In this document: piece by piece, positions 33,571 through 43,471 of the stretch | How positions within the stretch are numbered: the stretch's first letter is position 1 | Layout: every line of letters begins with the position of its first letter | Program-made: the position numbers and the translations under genes | The notes under the pieces: generated by a model | Told to the model about the DNA's origin: nothing | What the model saw: the letters and a program-made list of their open reading frames with translations, nothing else | Database searches by the model: none | Assembly: GCA_020025595.1 (NCBI GenBank) | Contig: JAHHRV010000004.1 | Coordinates: forward strand, 62,001-126,000 | DNA length: 64,000 nucleotides | DNA from: Oscillospiraceae bacterium | Lineage (GTDB): Bacteria; Bacillota; Clostridia; Oscillospirales; Oscillospiraceae | Direction: 5' to 3'

Positions 33571-33602
33571 TAAAAAACCGCCGTCCCGAAGGACGGCGGT
33601 TA
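33571..33602 (-). terminator. Intrinsic terminator of gap
   Basis: AACCGCCGTCC-TTCG-GGACGGCGGTT on the minus strand, followed by T6. Confidence 0.92.
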
Positions 33603-33626
33603 AATTCTCTATATGACCCTTACGGA

Positions 33627-34643
33627 TTACAGCAGAGTTGCGAAGTGCTTGATGGTGCGGCACATCTGAGAAACGTAGGAGTTCTCGTTGTCGTACCAGG
33701 AAACAACCTGAACCTGAGTCTTGCCGTCGGGCAGAGCGCAAACCATGGTCTGAGTTGCATCGAACAGAGAACCGAAGCGCATGCCAACGATATCGGAAGA
33801 AACGATCTCGTCGGTGTTGTAGCCGAAGGACTCGGTAGCAGCAGCCTTCATAGCAGCGTTGATCTCGTCAACGGTGACGGACTTAGCAACAACTGCGTTC
33901 AGGATGGTGGTGGAGCCGGTGGGAGTGGGGATACGCTGTGCAGCGCCGATCAGCTTGCCGTTCAGCTCGGGGATAACCAGGCCGATAGCCTTAGCAGCAC
34001 CGGTGGAGTTGGGAACGATGTTCACAGCGCCAGCACGGCTGCGGCGCAGGTCGCCCTTTCTCTGGGGGCCGTCCAGGATCATCTGGTCGCCGGTGTAAGC
34101 GTGGATGGTGCACATAATGCCGGTCTCGATGGTAGCCAGGTCGTTCAGAGCCTTTGCCATGGGAGCCAGGCAGTTGGTGGTGCAGGAAGCAGCGGAGATG
34201 ATGTTGTCTTCCTTGGTCAGGATGTCATGGTTGACATTGTAAACGATGGTGGGCAGATCGTTGCCTGCGGGAGCAGAGATAACGACCTTCTTAGCGCCAG
34301 CGTCGATATGAGCCTGAGCCTTAGCCTTAGAGGTGTAGAAGCCGGTGCACTCCAGGACAACGTCAACACCCAGCTCGCCCCAGGGCAGCTCAGCAGCGTT
34401 AGCCTTAGCGTAGATGGTGATCTTCTTGCCATCGACAACGATGTTGTCCTCGCCAGCCTCAACGACATGACCCTGAGCAGCGTAATTGCCCTGAGTGGAA
34501 TCGTACTTCAGCAGGTGAGCCAGCATCTTGGGAGAGGTCAGGTCGTTGATAGCAACAACTTCAAAACCCTCAGCACCGAACATCTGACGGAAAGCCAGAC
34601 GGCCGATACGGCCAAAACCGTTAATAGCAACTTTAACAGACAT
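33627..34643 (-). CDS. gap: Glyceraldehyde-3-phosphate dehydrogenase
   Basis: 338 aa from ATG 34643 with GGAGG upstream. NAD-binding VKVAINGFGRIGRLAF at the N-terminus; catalytic Cys in SAASCTTNCLAP (about residue 153); ISAPAGND and YDNENSYVSQM at the C-terminus. It converts glyceraldehyde-3-phosphate to 1,3-bisphosphoglycerate in glycolysis. Monocistronic, with a promoter and a palindromic operator; codon use suggests high expression. Confidence 0.98.
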   Translation of the reverse strand: MSVKVAINGFGRIGRLAFRQMFGAEGFEVVAINDLTSPKMLAHLLKYDSTQGNYAAQGHVVEAGEDNIVVDGKKITIYAKANAAELPWGELGVDVVLECTGFYTSKAKAQAHIDAGAKKVVISAPAGNDLPTIVYNVNHDILTKEDNIISAASCTTNCLAPMAKALNDLATIETGIMCTIHAYTGDQMILDGPQRKGDLRRSRAGAVNIVPNSTGAAKAIGLVIPELNGKLIGAAQRIPTPTGSTTILNAVVAKSVTVDEINAAMKAAATESFGYNTDEIVSSDIVGMRFGSLFDATQTMVCALPDGKTQVQVVSWYDNENSYVSQMCRTIKHFATLL

Positions 34644-34709
34644 AGTAATTTCCTCCATTGTAAATGTCACTGTCGTAACAGTGTATTTGATTGGAAAATT
34701 GTTCGATAT

Positions 34710-34725
34710 TTCGGTAAATACCGAA
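34710..34725 (-). promoter_or_regulatory. Perfect palindromic operator upstream of gap
   Basis: TTCGGTA-AA-TACCGAA is a perfect inverted repeat starting 7 bp downstream of the gap -10. A further related half-site (GTTCGATA) begins at 34701. The position suits repression of gap by a sugar- or redox-sensing regulator; no such regulator gene is adjacent. Confidence 0.6.
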
Positions 34726-34732
34726 CGATTTC

Positions 34733-34761
34733 ATTATATAGCATACTTGCTCAGTTGTAAA
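34733..34761 (-). promoter_or_regulatory. SigA-type promoter of gap
   Basis: TTTACA, 17-bp spacer, TATAAT on the minus strand, about 90 bp before the start codon. Confidence 0.85.
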
Positions 34762-34842
34762 GCCTAATCTTCAAAATAATTCCACTATTTTTAGCCGGAA
34801 TTTATCAAATTGAACCATACTTATGTTTTTCGCATATTTTTT

Positions 34843-36006
34843 TCATAAACGGCAGGAAAAATGCGAAAAATAAGCACAGATTTCCTGTTTGGGAGCGCGC
34901 AGACTTCCCTGCTGGAATTCCGGTTTTCCGCCGCCGCGGCCGTTCAGCGCTGCATTCATCTCCTTGACGAAGCTGCGCAGATCTCCGTTTCTCGTCACCA
35001 GACAGTAGCTGTAGCCGCCTGAATCCGACCCGGACAGCACCGCAGCGGTGCCGCCGCAGCGCTCTGCCACCAGATCTGCAAGTCTTCGCACATTGTTTGA
35101 ATCCAGATCCTCTTCAAAAATCAGCACATCCCCTGCATCCCGGCAGCTTTCGGCAATGCCCTCAAAAATCTGCTGGCGAAGGCTGCCGATCTGGAATTTC
35201 AGCGCTTCCACCGTTTCGTTCATCTTCTCGGCAGCGGCTCCCGTCTCCATGAGCTTGGCGGAAAACGCGCGGCTCACCTGCAGGTTCTGCTCGTAGGCGC
35301 TGCTCAGGTAGTCCAGCGCCCGCTGTCCGCAGATCATCTCGATGCGCACGCCGGTGCGGAAACGAATGCAGCTGAGCAGCTTGATGAGTCCCACCTCGCC
35401 GGTGGCTGCCACATGGACACCGCAGCAGGCGCAGCTGTCATATCCCGGCACCTGCACGATCCTGACCGGCCAGGGCAGCGCCCGTTTGGTGCGGTAGGTC
35501 ACATCAGGCAGCTCCTCCGGGCTGGGGACCCAGATTTTCAGAGGGATGTTCTTCCACAGGGCTTCATTTGCTCGGCGCTCCAGCTCCGGCAGGTCCGAAG
35601 CAGGGACTTCCCCGTCAAAATCGATGGTGATCACATCCGAGCCCATGTGAAAGCCCGTGTTATGGCAGCCGTATTTTGCATGGATCAGGCCGGAGATGAT
35701 GTGCTCGCCGGTGTGCTGCTGCATCAGGTCGAACCGGCGGGCATAGTCGATCTGTCCGTGCACGGTATGCCCGATGCTCAGAGGGCCGTCGCACAGGTGA
35801 ATCACCTGCTCGCCCTCGTCGGACACATGGATCACATTCACGCCGCTCAGGGTTCCCACATCGCTGGCCTGACCGCCGCCTTCCGGATAAAACGCCGTCC
35901 GGTCCAGAACGATTTCCCAGAACTGATCCTTTGCTTCGCAGGAAACCACCTGAGCGTCAAAGGCATCCAGATGGCAGTCCTGATAATATAATTTTTCCGT
36001 ATTCAT
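34843..36006 (-). CDS. Alanyl-tRNA editing-type protein (AlaX-like with DHHA1 domain)
   Basis: 387 aa from ATG 36006 (GGAG 11 bases upstream; an ATG three codons earlier is too close to it). The N-terminal 230 residues form the AlaRS-related editing domain with the zinc ligands HTGEHI (HxxxH) and CACCGVHVAATGEVG (CxxxH). A C-terminal DHHA1-like domain ends in GGRGGGKPEFQQGSL. Such trans-editing proteins hydrolyse Ser- or Gly-mischarged tRNA-Ala. There is no aminoacylation domain. Confidence 0.88.
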   Translation of the reverse strand: MNTEKLYYQDCHLDAFDAQVVSCEAKDQFWEIVLDRTAFYPEGGGQASDVGTLSGVNVIHVSDEGEQVIHLCDGPLSIGHTVHGQIDYARRFDLMQQHTGEHIISGLIHAKYGCHNTGFHMGSDVITIDFDGEVPASDLPELERRANEALWKNIPLKIWVPSPEELPDVTYRTKRALPWPVRIVQVPGYDSCACCGVHVAATGEVGLIKLLSCIRFRTGVRIEMICGQRALDYLSSAYEQNLQVSRAFSAKLMETGAAAEKMNETVEALKFQIGSLRQQIFEGIAESCRDAGDVLIFEEDLDSNNVRRLADLVAERCGGTAAVLSGSDSGGYSYCLVTRNGDLRSFVKEMNAALNGRGGGKPEFQQGSLRAPKQEICAYFSHFSCRL

Positions 36007-36190
36007 GAATTTCATTTCTCCATTCTATACGCTTTTTCCCCATTGTACCATAAGGCAATCCCGTTTGCATAAAGATTTTTTGCAAAATACGCTACCATCT
36101 TCCCGCCGGGTGTTGTAAAATAAAGCCACAACGATTCCATCTGCTGGGCGCAGCAGAGCAACGAAATCTGAAACGGACGGTAGCAGTTAC

Positions 36191-37003
36191 ATGAAAAGAA
36201 TTCTTACAATGCAGGATCTGTCCTGCCTGGGAAAATGCTCGCTGACGGTGATTCTCCCGGTGATCAGTGCCATGGGCGTGGAGTGCAGCGTGCTGCCTAC
36301 GGCAGTGCTGTCCACCCACACAGGATTTCCAAATCCCCATGTGGCAGACCTGTCGGCGCAGATCGGCCCGATTCTGGACCACTGGAGCACCCTGGGTGTG
36401 GAGTTTTCCGGAATTCTCACGGGATACCAGGCAAATCCTGCCCAGGCAGGCATCGCCCGGAATCTCATCGAGCGTTTCGGTGGAGAAAACTGCCTGACCA
36501 TCTGCGACCCCGCCATGGCTGACCACGGGAAGCTCTATTCCGGGCTGAACGAAGAAATGGTGGACGCCATGCTGGCTCTGTGCCGGAAGGCAGACCTTTC
36601 CCTGCCCAATATCACAGAGGGTGCCATGCTGGCAGGAATCCCCTACCGGGCGTGTGCAGATGAAAGCTACTGCGCAGAAATTGCCCAGGCGCTCCACACC
36701 AAGGGCATTCGCAGCGTTCTGCTGACCGGCATGGAGCGTGCTCCCGGACAAACGGGCTTTTTCTTCAGCGACGGACACAGCACCTGCGCCTACAGCACCG
36801 CCAGACTGCCCAGAAACTGCCACGGCACCGGAGATTTGTTCGCCGCAGTGGTCATGGGTGCCCGGATGCGGGGTCTGGATGTGCCGAAAGCCGGCGCTCT
36901 GGCGGCAGAATTTGTCAAACGGTGCATCGCACGCACCGGGGACGATTCCCGGTATGGCGTTGCCTTCGAGCCGGAATTAAAGTGGCTGGCAGAGCAGCTG
37001 TAA
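36191..37003 (+). CDS. pdxY: Pyridoxal/pyridoxamine kinase (PdxY/PdxK-type)
   Basis: 270 aa, ribokinase superfamily. It phosphorylates pyridoxal-type B6 vitamers to PLP. Features: LTMQDLSCLGKCSLTVILPVIS at the N-terminus, TGYQANPAQ, DPAMADHGKLY, and the catalytic-loop NCHGTGDLFAA with the Asp base (about residue 222). The ribosome site is weak, so the start is the least certain part. It could serve the PLP enzymes of this window, but there is no physical link. Confidence 0.87.
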   Translation: MKRILTMQDLSCLGKCSLTVILPVISAMGVECSVLPTAVLSTHTGFPNPHVADLSAQIGPILDHWSTLGVEFSGILTGYQANPAQAGIARNLIERFGGENCLTICDPAMADHGKLYSGLNEEMVDAMLALCRKADLSLPNITEGAMLAGIPYRACADESYCAEIAQALHTKGIRSVLLTGMERAPGQTGFFFSDGHSTCAYSTARLPRNCHGTGDLFAAVVMGARMRGLDVPKAGALAAEFVKRCIARTGDDSRYGVAFEPELKWLAEQL

Positions 37004-37130
37004 ACCAGCCGCACAAACAGCATGGATGAAATCGTCCTCTCCCATCTCCCCCAACAGGACGAAACACTTGAAGAACAACTTTCCCGAAAAGACGAAATCC
37101 CACAGATACGGAACATTTTGCGTAACGACA

Positions 37131-37169
37131 TAAGGGCAGCAGCTTTTTTAGCTGCTGCCCTATATTTTA
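37131..37169. terminator. Terminator between the pdxY-like and dapA-like genes
   Basis: GGGCAGCAGCT-TTTTT-AGCTGCTGCCC, an 11-bp perfect stem followed on the plus strand by TATATTTT. It lies between convergent genes and can work for both, though the U-tracts are imperfect. Confidence 0.7.
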
Positions 37170-37185
37170 TGAGTAGTTGTGGATT

Positions 37186-38097
37186 TTACCGCAAGTGGCT
37201 GCGATAATTGCCCCACAGATCAAACAGAGCTTTTATTTCTGTTTCCTGCAAAGTGCCCCAGCAATCGTCAGCAAGATTTCGGCAATCCAATTGCATTGGC
37301 ACTCCGCTGAGTGTTAAATGGTACTTTGCGCTTTTGGGATACTGTATCCGCTCAGCCCATGCCGCAACAGTGGCAAAATCCTGTACCTGCTGCGCCTGAT
37401 TTGAAATATGCCAGTTGTGTGCCAGCCAGTGATATAATTCCGGATGGAAATTTGCCATAACGCCACAGTATCCCGCAGCTCCCGCCTGCAAGGAATCCAG
37501 CAAAGTTGCCGTATTGGCATTGAACAGGCACAAATCGCTGCCTTTCACCGCTTCAAGTCGCTGCCGGATCTGCTGTGCATCGCAGCAGGTATCTTTCAGA
37601 AAGCGAATCCGGCCCGTTTGCCCGCAAAAATGCAGCAGTTCCGGTGACAGCAGCCGCTTGTAAGGATAGGGGCACTCATAAATTCCAAAAACACAATCCG
37701 GGATTTTTTCCAGAATATACATCAGCCGTTGCTTCCAGACATCGTCATCTTCGTCGGCAGCCGCAAGACGGTTGCTGACAAGAATAACGGCATCTGCGCC
37801 GACCTGTGCCATTTGGCGCAGTTCTTCCTCCTGTTCTTCCAGCGTATCGGAAATATGGCCCGAAACCACAACCGGCACTCGCTTTGCCGCCTGCTGTACC
37901 ACAAACCGGCCCAGCTCCACTCGTTCCTGCAGGCTGAGAAAGAACATCTCGCTGGATTGGCAAACTGCAAAGATTCCATCGACTCCATGAGCCAAATACC
38001 ACTCTACCAGTTTTTCAACGGCAGGATAATCTATTTTTCCATCTCGAAACGGCGTCACCATAGTGACCCATGATCCGCTGTATTCAGGTTGTTTCAT
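37186..38097 (-). CDS. Dihydrodipicolinate synthase/N-acetylneuraminate lyase family protein
   Basis: 303 aa from ATG 38097 (AAGGAG 7 bases upstream). A (beta/alpha)8 class I aldolase: VTMVTPFRDGKIDYPAVEKL, GHISDTLEE, the Tyr of FGIYECPYPYKR, and the Schiff-base Lys in IRFLKDT. It ends a carbohydrate operon behind a sialidase-like gene, so it more likely cleaves a keto-acid sugar (NanA- or KDG-aldolase-like) than makes dihydrodipicolinate. Substrate unproven. Confidence 0.85.
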   Translation of the reverse strand: MKQPEYSGSWVTMVTPFRDGKIDYPAVEKLVEWYLAHGVDGIFAVCQSSEMFFLSLQERVELGRFVVQQAAKRVPVVVSGHISDTLEEQEEELRQMAQVGADAVILVSNRLAAADEDDDVWKQRLMYILEKIPDCVFGIYECPYPYKRLLSPELLHFCGQTGRIRFLKDTCCDAQQIRQRLEAVKGSDLCLFNANTATLLDSLQAGAAGYCGVMANFHPELYHWLAHNWHISNQAQQVQDFATVAAWAERIQYPKSAKYHLTLSGVPMQLDCRNLADDCWGTLQETEIKALFDLWGNYRSHLR

Positions 38098-38111
38098 TGA
38101 AACGCTCCTTT

Positions 38112-39104
38112 TCACTCTAAAAAACGTATTTTCCAGAAAGCAATGCTTTCACGCTTCCATGTGTATGTAATAAAAACATCGTTCCCGTCCGTAATAACCG
38201 CCGGATAGGAGAACTCCGCCCGATACTCATTTTTTTCACAGGGAACATGCTCCAAAATCACCGGTTCACTCCACTTCTGAGCATTTTCATCTTCTGACAC
38301 ATAAAATGCGATGGGTGACCGCTTTCCCCAGTTTTGGGGTACAGGATTGCAGACCAAAATAAGCCGTCCATCCTGCATTTGGGCCAAATCAATGCCGCAA
38401 TTGTTGTTGGGCAGATCTGTTTTTCGGGCAGGTGACCATGTTCTCCCCTGGTCATGTGACTCGCTGTACAAAATAGCCCCCTCTGTACTGCGCATCAGCA
38501 TACCGACAGTGCCATCGCTTTTCTGCCACAGCGTTGGCTGTATGGGGCCAAGGCCTCTGATCTCCTCCCGGTCAACAGGCACCAGCTCTCCGGCGGTCCA
38601 GGTCGTCCCGTTATCATCCGAAATATCGGTAAAGCAGTTCCACTGGGTTTCGGTTTCAAGCGATGCCGGTGCCAGAATTCTGCCGGATCTCAGCAACAGA
38701 CACTTATTTTTGACCGGGCCTCGCCCACCTCGGTCATTCTCCACCAATTCACGGGAAATCGACCACGTTTTACCATTGTCTTCGGATTCTGTCAGCCAGG
38801 TCTGCCATTGGGCAATGGTTGCTCCGACCTTGTAAAACAGCATCAGTTTCTCGCCGTTATGGAACAGCACAGGATTCCAACAGGGTAGATTTTCTGCATC
38901 GGCCACCTTTTGAGGTTCGCTCCAAATACCCTTTTCCGTGCGAGAACTCCAAACGGCGCAGTCAGGCTCTCCTTCTTTTGTGCCTGCAAACCAGGCGCAC
39001 ACCAGTTCTCCATCCGGCAACGCACAAATCGTGGAAGCGTGGCAATTCTTAAAATAACGAGATGGCTGAAAGATATGCTGGTGCATTAAAATCTGATAGT
39101 GCAT
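38112..39104 (-). CDS. BNR-repeat sialidase-like protein, cytoplasmic
   Basis: 330 aa from ATG 39104, with GGAGG 11 bases upstream. Six-bladed beta-propeller type with at least three Asp-boxes: SEDNGKTWS, SDDNGTTWT and SHDQGRTWS. No signal peptide and no clear FRIP motif, so it is not a classical secreted sialidase. It may act on oligosaccharides brought in by the adjacent ABC transporter. The segment AWFAGTKEGEPDCAVW is typical of the BNR_2 subgroup. True substrate unknown. Confidence 0.8.
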   Translation of the reverse strand: MHYQILMHQHIFQPSRYFKNCHASTICALPDGELVCAWFAGTKEGEPDCAVWSSRTEKGIWSEPQKVADAENLPCWNPVLFHNGEKLMLFYKVGATIAQWQTWLTESEDNGKTWSISRELVENDRGGRGPVKNKCLLLRSGRILAPASLETETQWNCFTDISDDNGTTWTAGELVPVDREEIRGLGPIQPTLWQKSDGTVGMLMRSTEGAILYSESHDQGRTWSPARKTDLPNNNCGIDLAQMQDGRLILVCNPVPQNWGKRSPIAFYVSEDENAQKWSEPVILEHVPCEKNEYRAEFSYPAVITDGNDVFITYTWKRESIAFWKIRFLE

Positions 39105-39125
39105 AAAACACGGTTCCTCCATCAT

Positions 39126-41441
39126 TTATTTCTGGGACAGTTTGCGGTATTCGTTTGGAGAAACGCCCTCCATCTTTTTGAAGGAGCGGAAGAATGTTGT
39201 CCGGTTTTCAAATCCAACCAGTTCTCCGATTTCTCCAACACTCTTTTGTGAGGTTTCCAGCAGTTCCTTTGCTTTGGTGATTCGCAGAAGACTTACATAT
39301 TCAGAAAGATTTACACCGGTGCGCTCCTTGAAAATTCTCGACAGATATTTCGGATGGATCCCCAGCGCCTCTGCAATCTTTTCCAGATAGATTTCTTCTG
39401 CAAAATGCTGCTTGACATAGCTGAGGATGCTTTCCAGTGTGTCATCCTGGGCATGATTTTCCTGGGTCAACTGGATGCACAGTTTGTAGAATTCCTTCAG
39501 AGCCACATCCGGCTCGTATGTACCGTTTTTTTGCTCCATACACAGCACTGACTGCCAAATATGTTCCGCTCTTTCCGGTTTTCCCCACCCTGCTGTAATC
39601 AGGATCTCGTAGCCAATGTGGTACAGTTCACTGTAAAGCAGCTGAATCAGGCCCTCGTGTACCGCAGCCTCTTTGTTATCCTGTATGATTTTATCGAGCA
39701 AGGCAAACAGCTTGTCTGCCTCCCCAGTGGAAGCATAATTGACCAGCTGATTCCGTTCCTTGGGGGTAAACAGCAAATTGAGCCGCATTTTGCTGGCATC
39801 ATATTCGCACAGCTGTCCCATGGGCTGCTGCGGCTCCTGTCGGAGTGCTGTTGCTGCTTCCAGCAGCACCCGCCGAACATCCCCACTTGTTTTGCAGCAT
39901 CCTGATGCCAGTCCCGTTTTGATACGGCAATATTCTGCATCAAAGCTGAACAGCATATAAATCGACTGAACTGCGTTTTCCAGAAGCTCCTGCAAATGCT
40001 TCTCTTTTGAGAAAAAGCAAATGCATCGATTGGAAGTATCCTGCACCACATTAAATCCCGCTGAACTTAGCAGCTGAGACAAAATAACCGGCAGACTTTC
40101 CTTCACCAATCCACGATCCTGCTCGGAAAAATCCCTGTAATAGCTCCGGCAAAAGTCAATTTGCAGAATAAAACATGTGAGATTTTCCGGGTCGATACCG
40201 ATTCTTGCCAGATATTCCAAACACATATCGTTTGCAGACACAGGCTTGCCCCGCAATATGGATCGAACAGCTTCGTCAAAGCTTTTGTAAATCAGCGTCC
40301 GCTGATTGGCCAGCAGTGTGGTATTATCGGCACAGAGCTGATCCAGCTTCTCGGGGAAATTCTTTCCAACATACTCCACCCCAGATGCATTTTCAGGCTG
40401 AATCAGTGAAAGCTTCTGCACCACATTGCGCAGTGGATGGTAAATTCTTCTGGTATAGATCAGGGTCAGGATGAAAAACAGCACCATAGTCATCAGGAAA
40501 AACAGCAGCATAAACTGGGTGGTGTTGAATATCTCCCTGTGCAGCTGGCTGATGGGGGTAAACATAAAGTAGTTTAATCCCAATGCGCCGGTTTTGGCCG
40601 CCAGCTGATAGCGCGTTCCCCCTATTTGGTAATTTTTCATCACCATGGGAGAAACATCCAGAAGAGCATTTAATTGTTCCCGCTCCTGCTCCTGCAGTTC
40701 TACTTCCGTGGTGCTGAAGAACACATTGGCATCTGGGTCCAGGCACAGAAAAATCTGATTTTCATTTGTGCTATGCTCCTGAAACATCTTCCGAAGCTTG
40801 TCAGCGGATACCTCTGTCACCAGAACCACCCGGTGACCGTTGATATTTTTTGACAGAACCACCGGCAGGACCCATCGCTCCTGGATGCCTGAGTATTTTT
40901 CAGTGACTGTATCCATGGGCAGAGTTTGAAATAAATCGCTTTCCTGAAGCAATTCTTCCCAGTTTTGCTGTTTATAGTTTTCATGCACTCTGCGCACATT
41001 AAAATACAGAGGAAATTCGTCCATTCCCTGATTGGTGATAACATAGCGGTCATCGTAATACAGGAAACTCACATCACTGTACATCGAAGTGGTGGACTGA
41101 TACATTTCCATCCAGTTAATGAGTTCCGTACAGGTTCCACGGCTGTCGGTCTGCATTTGCGAGGGTATCAGTCTGGAAAATGCTTCATTATTCAGCATCT
41201 TATACCCGGATTCGTATATTCTCTGGGTATCATGTTCCCAAATCTCGGTTGCTTCGTTCAATGATCGTGCAATTTCTGTCTCCAGCTTTTCTTTTGTATT
41301 TTGGTTCACTTTCCAATATGTAAGGGACGAAACCATGAAAAATATCAAAAAGAAAGAAAAGAAAAGCATAAACACCCACAGATATTCTTTCCAGTTGTGT
41401 ATTCCCCGCTTTTTGGATGACTCTCTCTTTTTCTGGTCCAT
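39126..41441 (-). CDS. Membrane-anchored AraC-family regulator
   Basis: 771 aa from ATG 41441 (AGGAGGG upstream; the longer frame to 41579 lacks one). Two membrane helices, about 18-42 and 305-330, flank an extracellular sensor domain of about 260 residues. A HAMP-like/linker region and a C-terminal AraC DNA-binding domain with two HTH follow (IYLEKIAEALGIHPKYLSRIFKERTG and VGEIGELVGFENRTTFFRSFKK). This layout (YesN/YtdP-like) senses an outside carbohydrate and activates nearby transporter genes. It lies inside the operon it probably controls. Confidence 0.88.
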   Translation of the reverse strand: MDQKKRESSKKRGIHNWKEYLWVFMLFFSFFLIFFMVSSLTYWKVNQNTKEKLETEIARSLNEATEIWEHDTQRIYESGYKMLNNEAFSRLIPSQMQTDSRGTCTELINWMEMYQSTTSMYSDVSFLYYDDRYVITNQGMDEFPLYFNVRRVHENYKQQNWEELLQESDLFQTLPMDTVTEKYSGIQERWVLPVVLSKNINGHRVVLVTEVSADKLRKMFQEHSTNENQIFLCLDPDANVFFSTTEVELQEQEREQLNALLDVSPMVMKNYQIGGTRYQLAAKTGALGLNYFMFTPISQLHREIFNTTQFMLLFFLMTMVLFFILTLIYTRRIYHPLRNVVQKLSLIQPENASGVEYVGKNFPEKLDQLCADNTTLLANQRTLIYKSFDEAVRSILRGKPVSANDMCLEYLARIGIDPENLTCFILQIDFCRSYYRDFSEQDRGLVKESLPVILSQLLSSAGFNVVQDTSNRCICFFSKEKHLQELLENAVQSIYMLFSFDAEYCRIKTGLASGCCKTSGDVRRVLLEAATALRQEPQQPMGQLCEYDASKMRLNLLFTPKERNQLVNYASTGEADKLFALLDKIIQDNKEAAVHEGLIQLLYSELYHIGYEILITAGWGKPERAEHIWQSVLCMEQKNGTYEPDVALKEFYKLCIQLTQENHAQDDTLESILSYVKQHFAEEIYLEKIAEALGIHPKYLSRIFKERTGVNLSEYVSLLRITKAKELLETSQKSVGEIGELVGFENRTTFFRSFKKMEGVSPNEYRKLSQK

Positions 41442-41585
41442 AAATACCCTCCTGCCCTTTTGCGCTGCAATCTCATAGCACAGCCTCAGCCTGCGTACCA
41501 TATTGGTATCAGTATAGTATAATCGCCGCAAAAATGACAGCTCTGCTTTATATTTTATTTGCTCATTCTTTTTGCGCATACAGAC

Positions 41586-41615
41586 AGGCCTGGACAGCCG
41601 GTGGTGTCCAGGCCT
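41586..41615 (-). terminator. Strong hairpin after the sugar-binding lipoprotein gene
   Basis: AGGCCTGGACA/TGTCCAGGCCT, an 11-bp perfect stem with an 8-nt loop, between the binding-protein gene and the AraC gene. No U-tract follows, so it may protect the 3' end of the abundant upstream message rather than end transcription fully. Confidence 0.5.
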
Positions 41616-41658
41616 ATTGATTGGTTATGCGAACGGTTTGTGTTTCAAAAAACGGGTA

Positions 41659-43296
41659 TCAGGCCTGTTTCATTTTATCGTAGGCGGCGTTATAAATTTC
41701 TTCAATCTCTGTAGCGCCCTGGGCTTCCAGCTGCTTTGCAAAATCTTCCCACTCAGACATGGGGCGTTTTCCGGTGATAAACTTGTCGATTTCCTGATTG
41801 AACAGGGTGATGACATTGGCTTCCAGGGTCTTCAGACGCTCTACATCCTCCTGCGTGTACAGCAGTTCCAGAGAATTGCGCACATTCATCATTTTTCCTT
41901 CCTCTGTCCACTGGTCAATCAGAGCACCATGCTCAACCATCTCAGGATCGGAGGTCTGCTTGAACCAGGACTCATCGATATACAGAGCAAAGTTGTTGCT
42001 GCCTGCACCGATTTCAGAATAAATTGCGGAGATGGTATCGTCTGCATCCTTGTACCGCTCCAGCAGTTCCGGATTGATGATGGGTTCGCCATTCACCATA
42101 TCGTAGGTTTCGCCCTCGACGCCGAAATTGGTAACCATCACGCCTTCATCGGAATACATCCAGTCAAAGAACTTGACCACGTCCTCGGGACGCTCCACCT
42201 TGCTGCTGATGACAATATTGTGTCCCAGCCAGTCCCGCTGATAACGCAGAGAGCGCACACTGCCCTCGGGGTTGGTCATGGGCGGAATGATATCAAAGCG
42301 GGCATTGGGGTCAATCTGTCTCAGAGCAGGGTTGAATGTGCGTGCTGCAAAAGTATCGTTGTCATAGTAGGCGAAGAGCTTGCCGCTGGACAGCTTCTCC
42401 CAGCAGATGTCACGGGTCATAACCGCATAGTCCGGGTCCAGCAGACCGTCTTCGTACATATTGTGTACAAACTCTACAACCGTTTTGAAATCCTTCTGTG
42501 TGGGGCCATAGAGGTACTTATCCTGATCGGGTTCATAGTAAACGCCATTGTTGGTTTTGAACTCTTCAAAGCCGCCGCTGCCCATGGGGAATGCCAGCTG
42601 ACCCAGAAGGTAGTTTGTACCCATACGGCTGGACATTGCATACATATCGGGATGCTTTTCCTTGATTTTCAGCATCACATCGTAGAATTCGTCCCAGGTT
42701 TTCGGCATGGGCAGATTCTGCTCTTCCAGCAGGTCCACACGAATCATGGGTGCTGTTGCTGTACCGATACGGAATTTCTCCAGACGGGCAAAGGAATAAA
42801 GATTGCCATCCAGATACAGGCTCTTTGCATCCATCTGTCTTTCCGGTGTATTCAGTGCGGCCAGATAGTTGGGCATATATTCTTCATAATCCGACAGATT
42901 CAGGAACATACCGCTTCTGGCGTAGTCCTTAATGTTTCCGGTGCCCACTGCCATTGCATCGGGCAGGTTGTTGGTAGCCATGTACATACTGGCTTTGGTG
43001 CCATAGTCGCTGGCAGGAACGGGCTTCAGCACCAGTTTTACATTGGTTTTATCATAGATTGCTTTCAGCACGGCGCAATCCTGAGAGATGGGCGCATAAG
43101 CGTTTTCCTGTACCAACATTTCGATGGTCAGTTCTTCGTCCAGCAGTTTGTCACCGCTGCTTGTGCTGACTGCACCGGAGGGTTTGGTGGTTTCCGGTGT
43201 AGTGGTGCTGTTTCCACAGCCGGCAAAGGCTGTTGCGATGCTTGCAGCGCAAAGCATCATTGCACACACGCGTTTGAATTGCTTGACTTTTTTCAT
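41659..43296 (-). CDS. ABC transporter sugar-binding lipoprotein (LplA/YtcQ type)
   Basis: 545 aa. Lipoprotein signal with lipobox AFAGC (Cys about residue 27), then a Ser/Thr-rich linker and a large family 1 extracellular solute-binding fold. The length (~540) and the LplB/LplC neighbours put it in the oligosaccharide-binding group typical of plant- or host-glycan uptake. AAGGAG precedes the ATG. A 175-bp gap, in which I see nothing notable, separates it from the upstream permease gene. Confidence 0.93.
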   Translation of the reverse strand: MKKVKQFKRVCAMMLCAASIATAFAGCGNSTTTPETTKPSGAVSTSSGDKLLDEELTIEMLVQENAYAPISQDCAVLKAIYDKTNVKLVLKPVPASDYGTKASMYMATNNLPDAMAVGTGNIKDYARSGMFLNLSDYEEYMPNYLAALNTPERQMDAKSLYLDGNLYSFARLEKFRIGTATAPMIRVDLLEEQNLPMPKTWDEFYDVMLKIKEKHPDMYAMSSRMGTNYLLGQLAFPMGSGGFEEFKTNNGVYYEPDQDKYLYGPTQKDFKTVVEFVHNMYEDGLLDPDYAVMTRDICWEKLSSGKLFAYYDNDTFAARTFNPALRQIDPNARFDIIPPMTNPEGSVRSLRYQRDWLGHNIVISSKVERPEDVVKFFDWMYSDEGVMVTNFGVEGETYDMVNGEPIINPELLERYKDADDTISAIYSEIGAGSNNFALYIDESWFKQTSDPEMVEHGALIDQWTEEGKMMNVRNSLELLYTQEDVERLKTLEANVITLFNQEIDKFITGKRPMSEWEDFAKQLEAQGATEIEEIYNAAYDKMKQA

Positions 43297-43471
43297 TTAC
43301 TTTCTCTCCTTTTTTATTTTTCGGTGTTCCGGCGGCGTCTATGCAGTGCCAGGTTTCCCGGTCAAACTGCGGTCTTAAAAATCCCTGTTGCCCTCAATTT
43401 GACCCCATAGCTCTATGCACATCCCCGATACCCTCGATCACCGATAATTCACAAGCATATAACCTTCTGTT

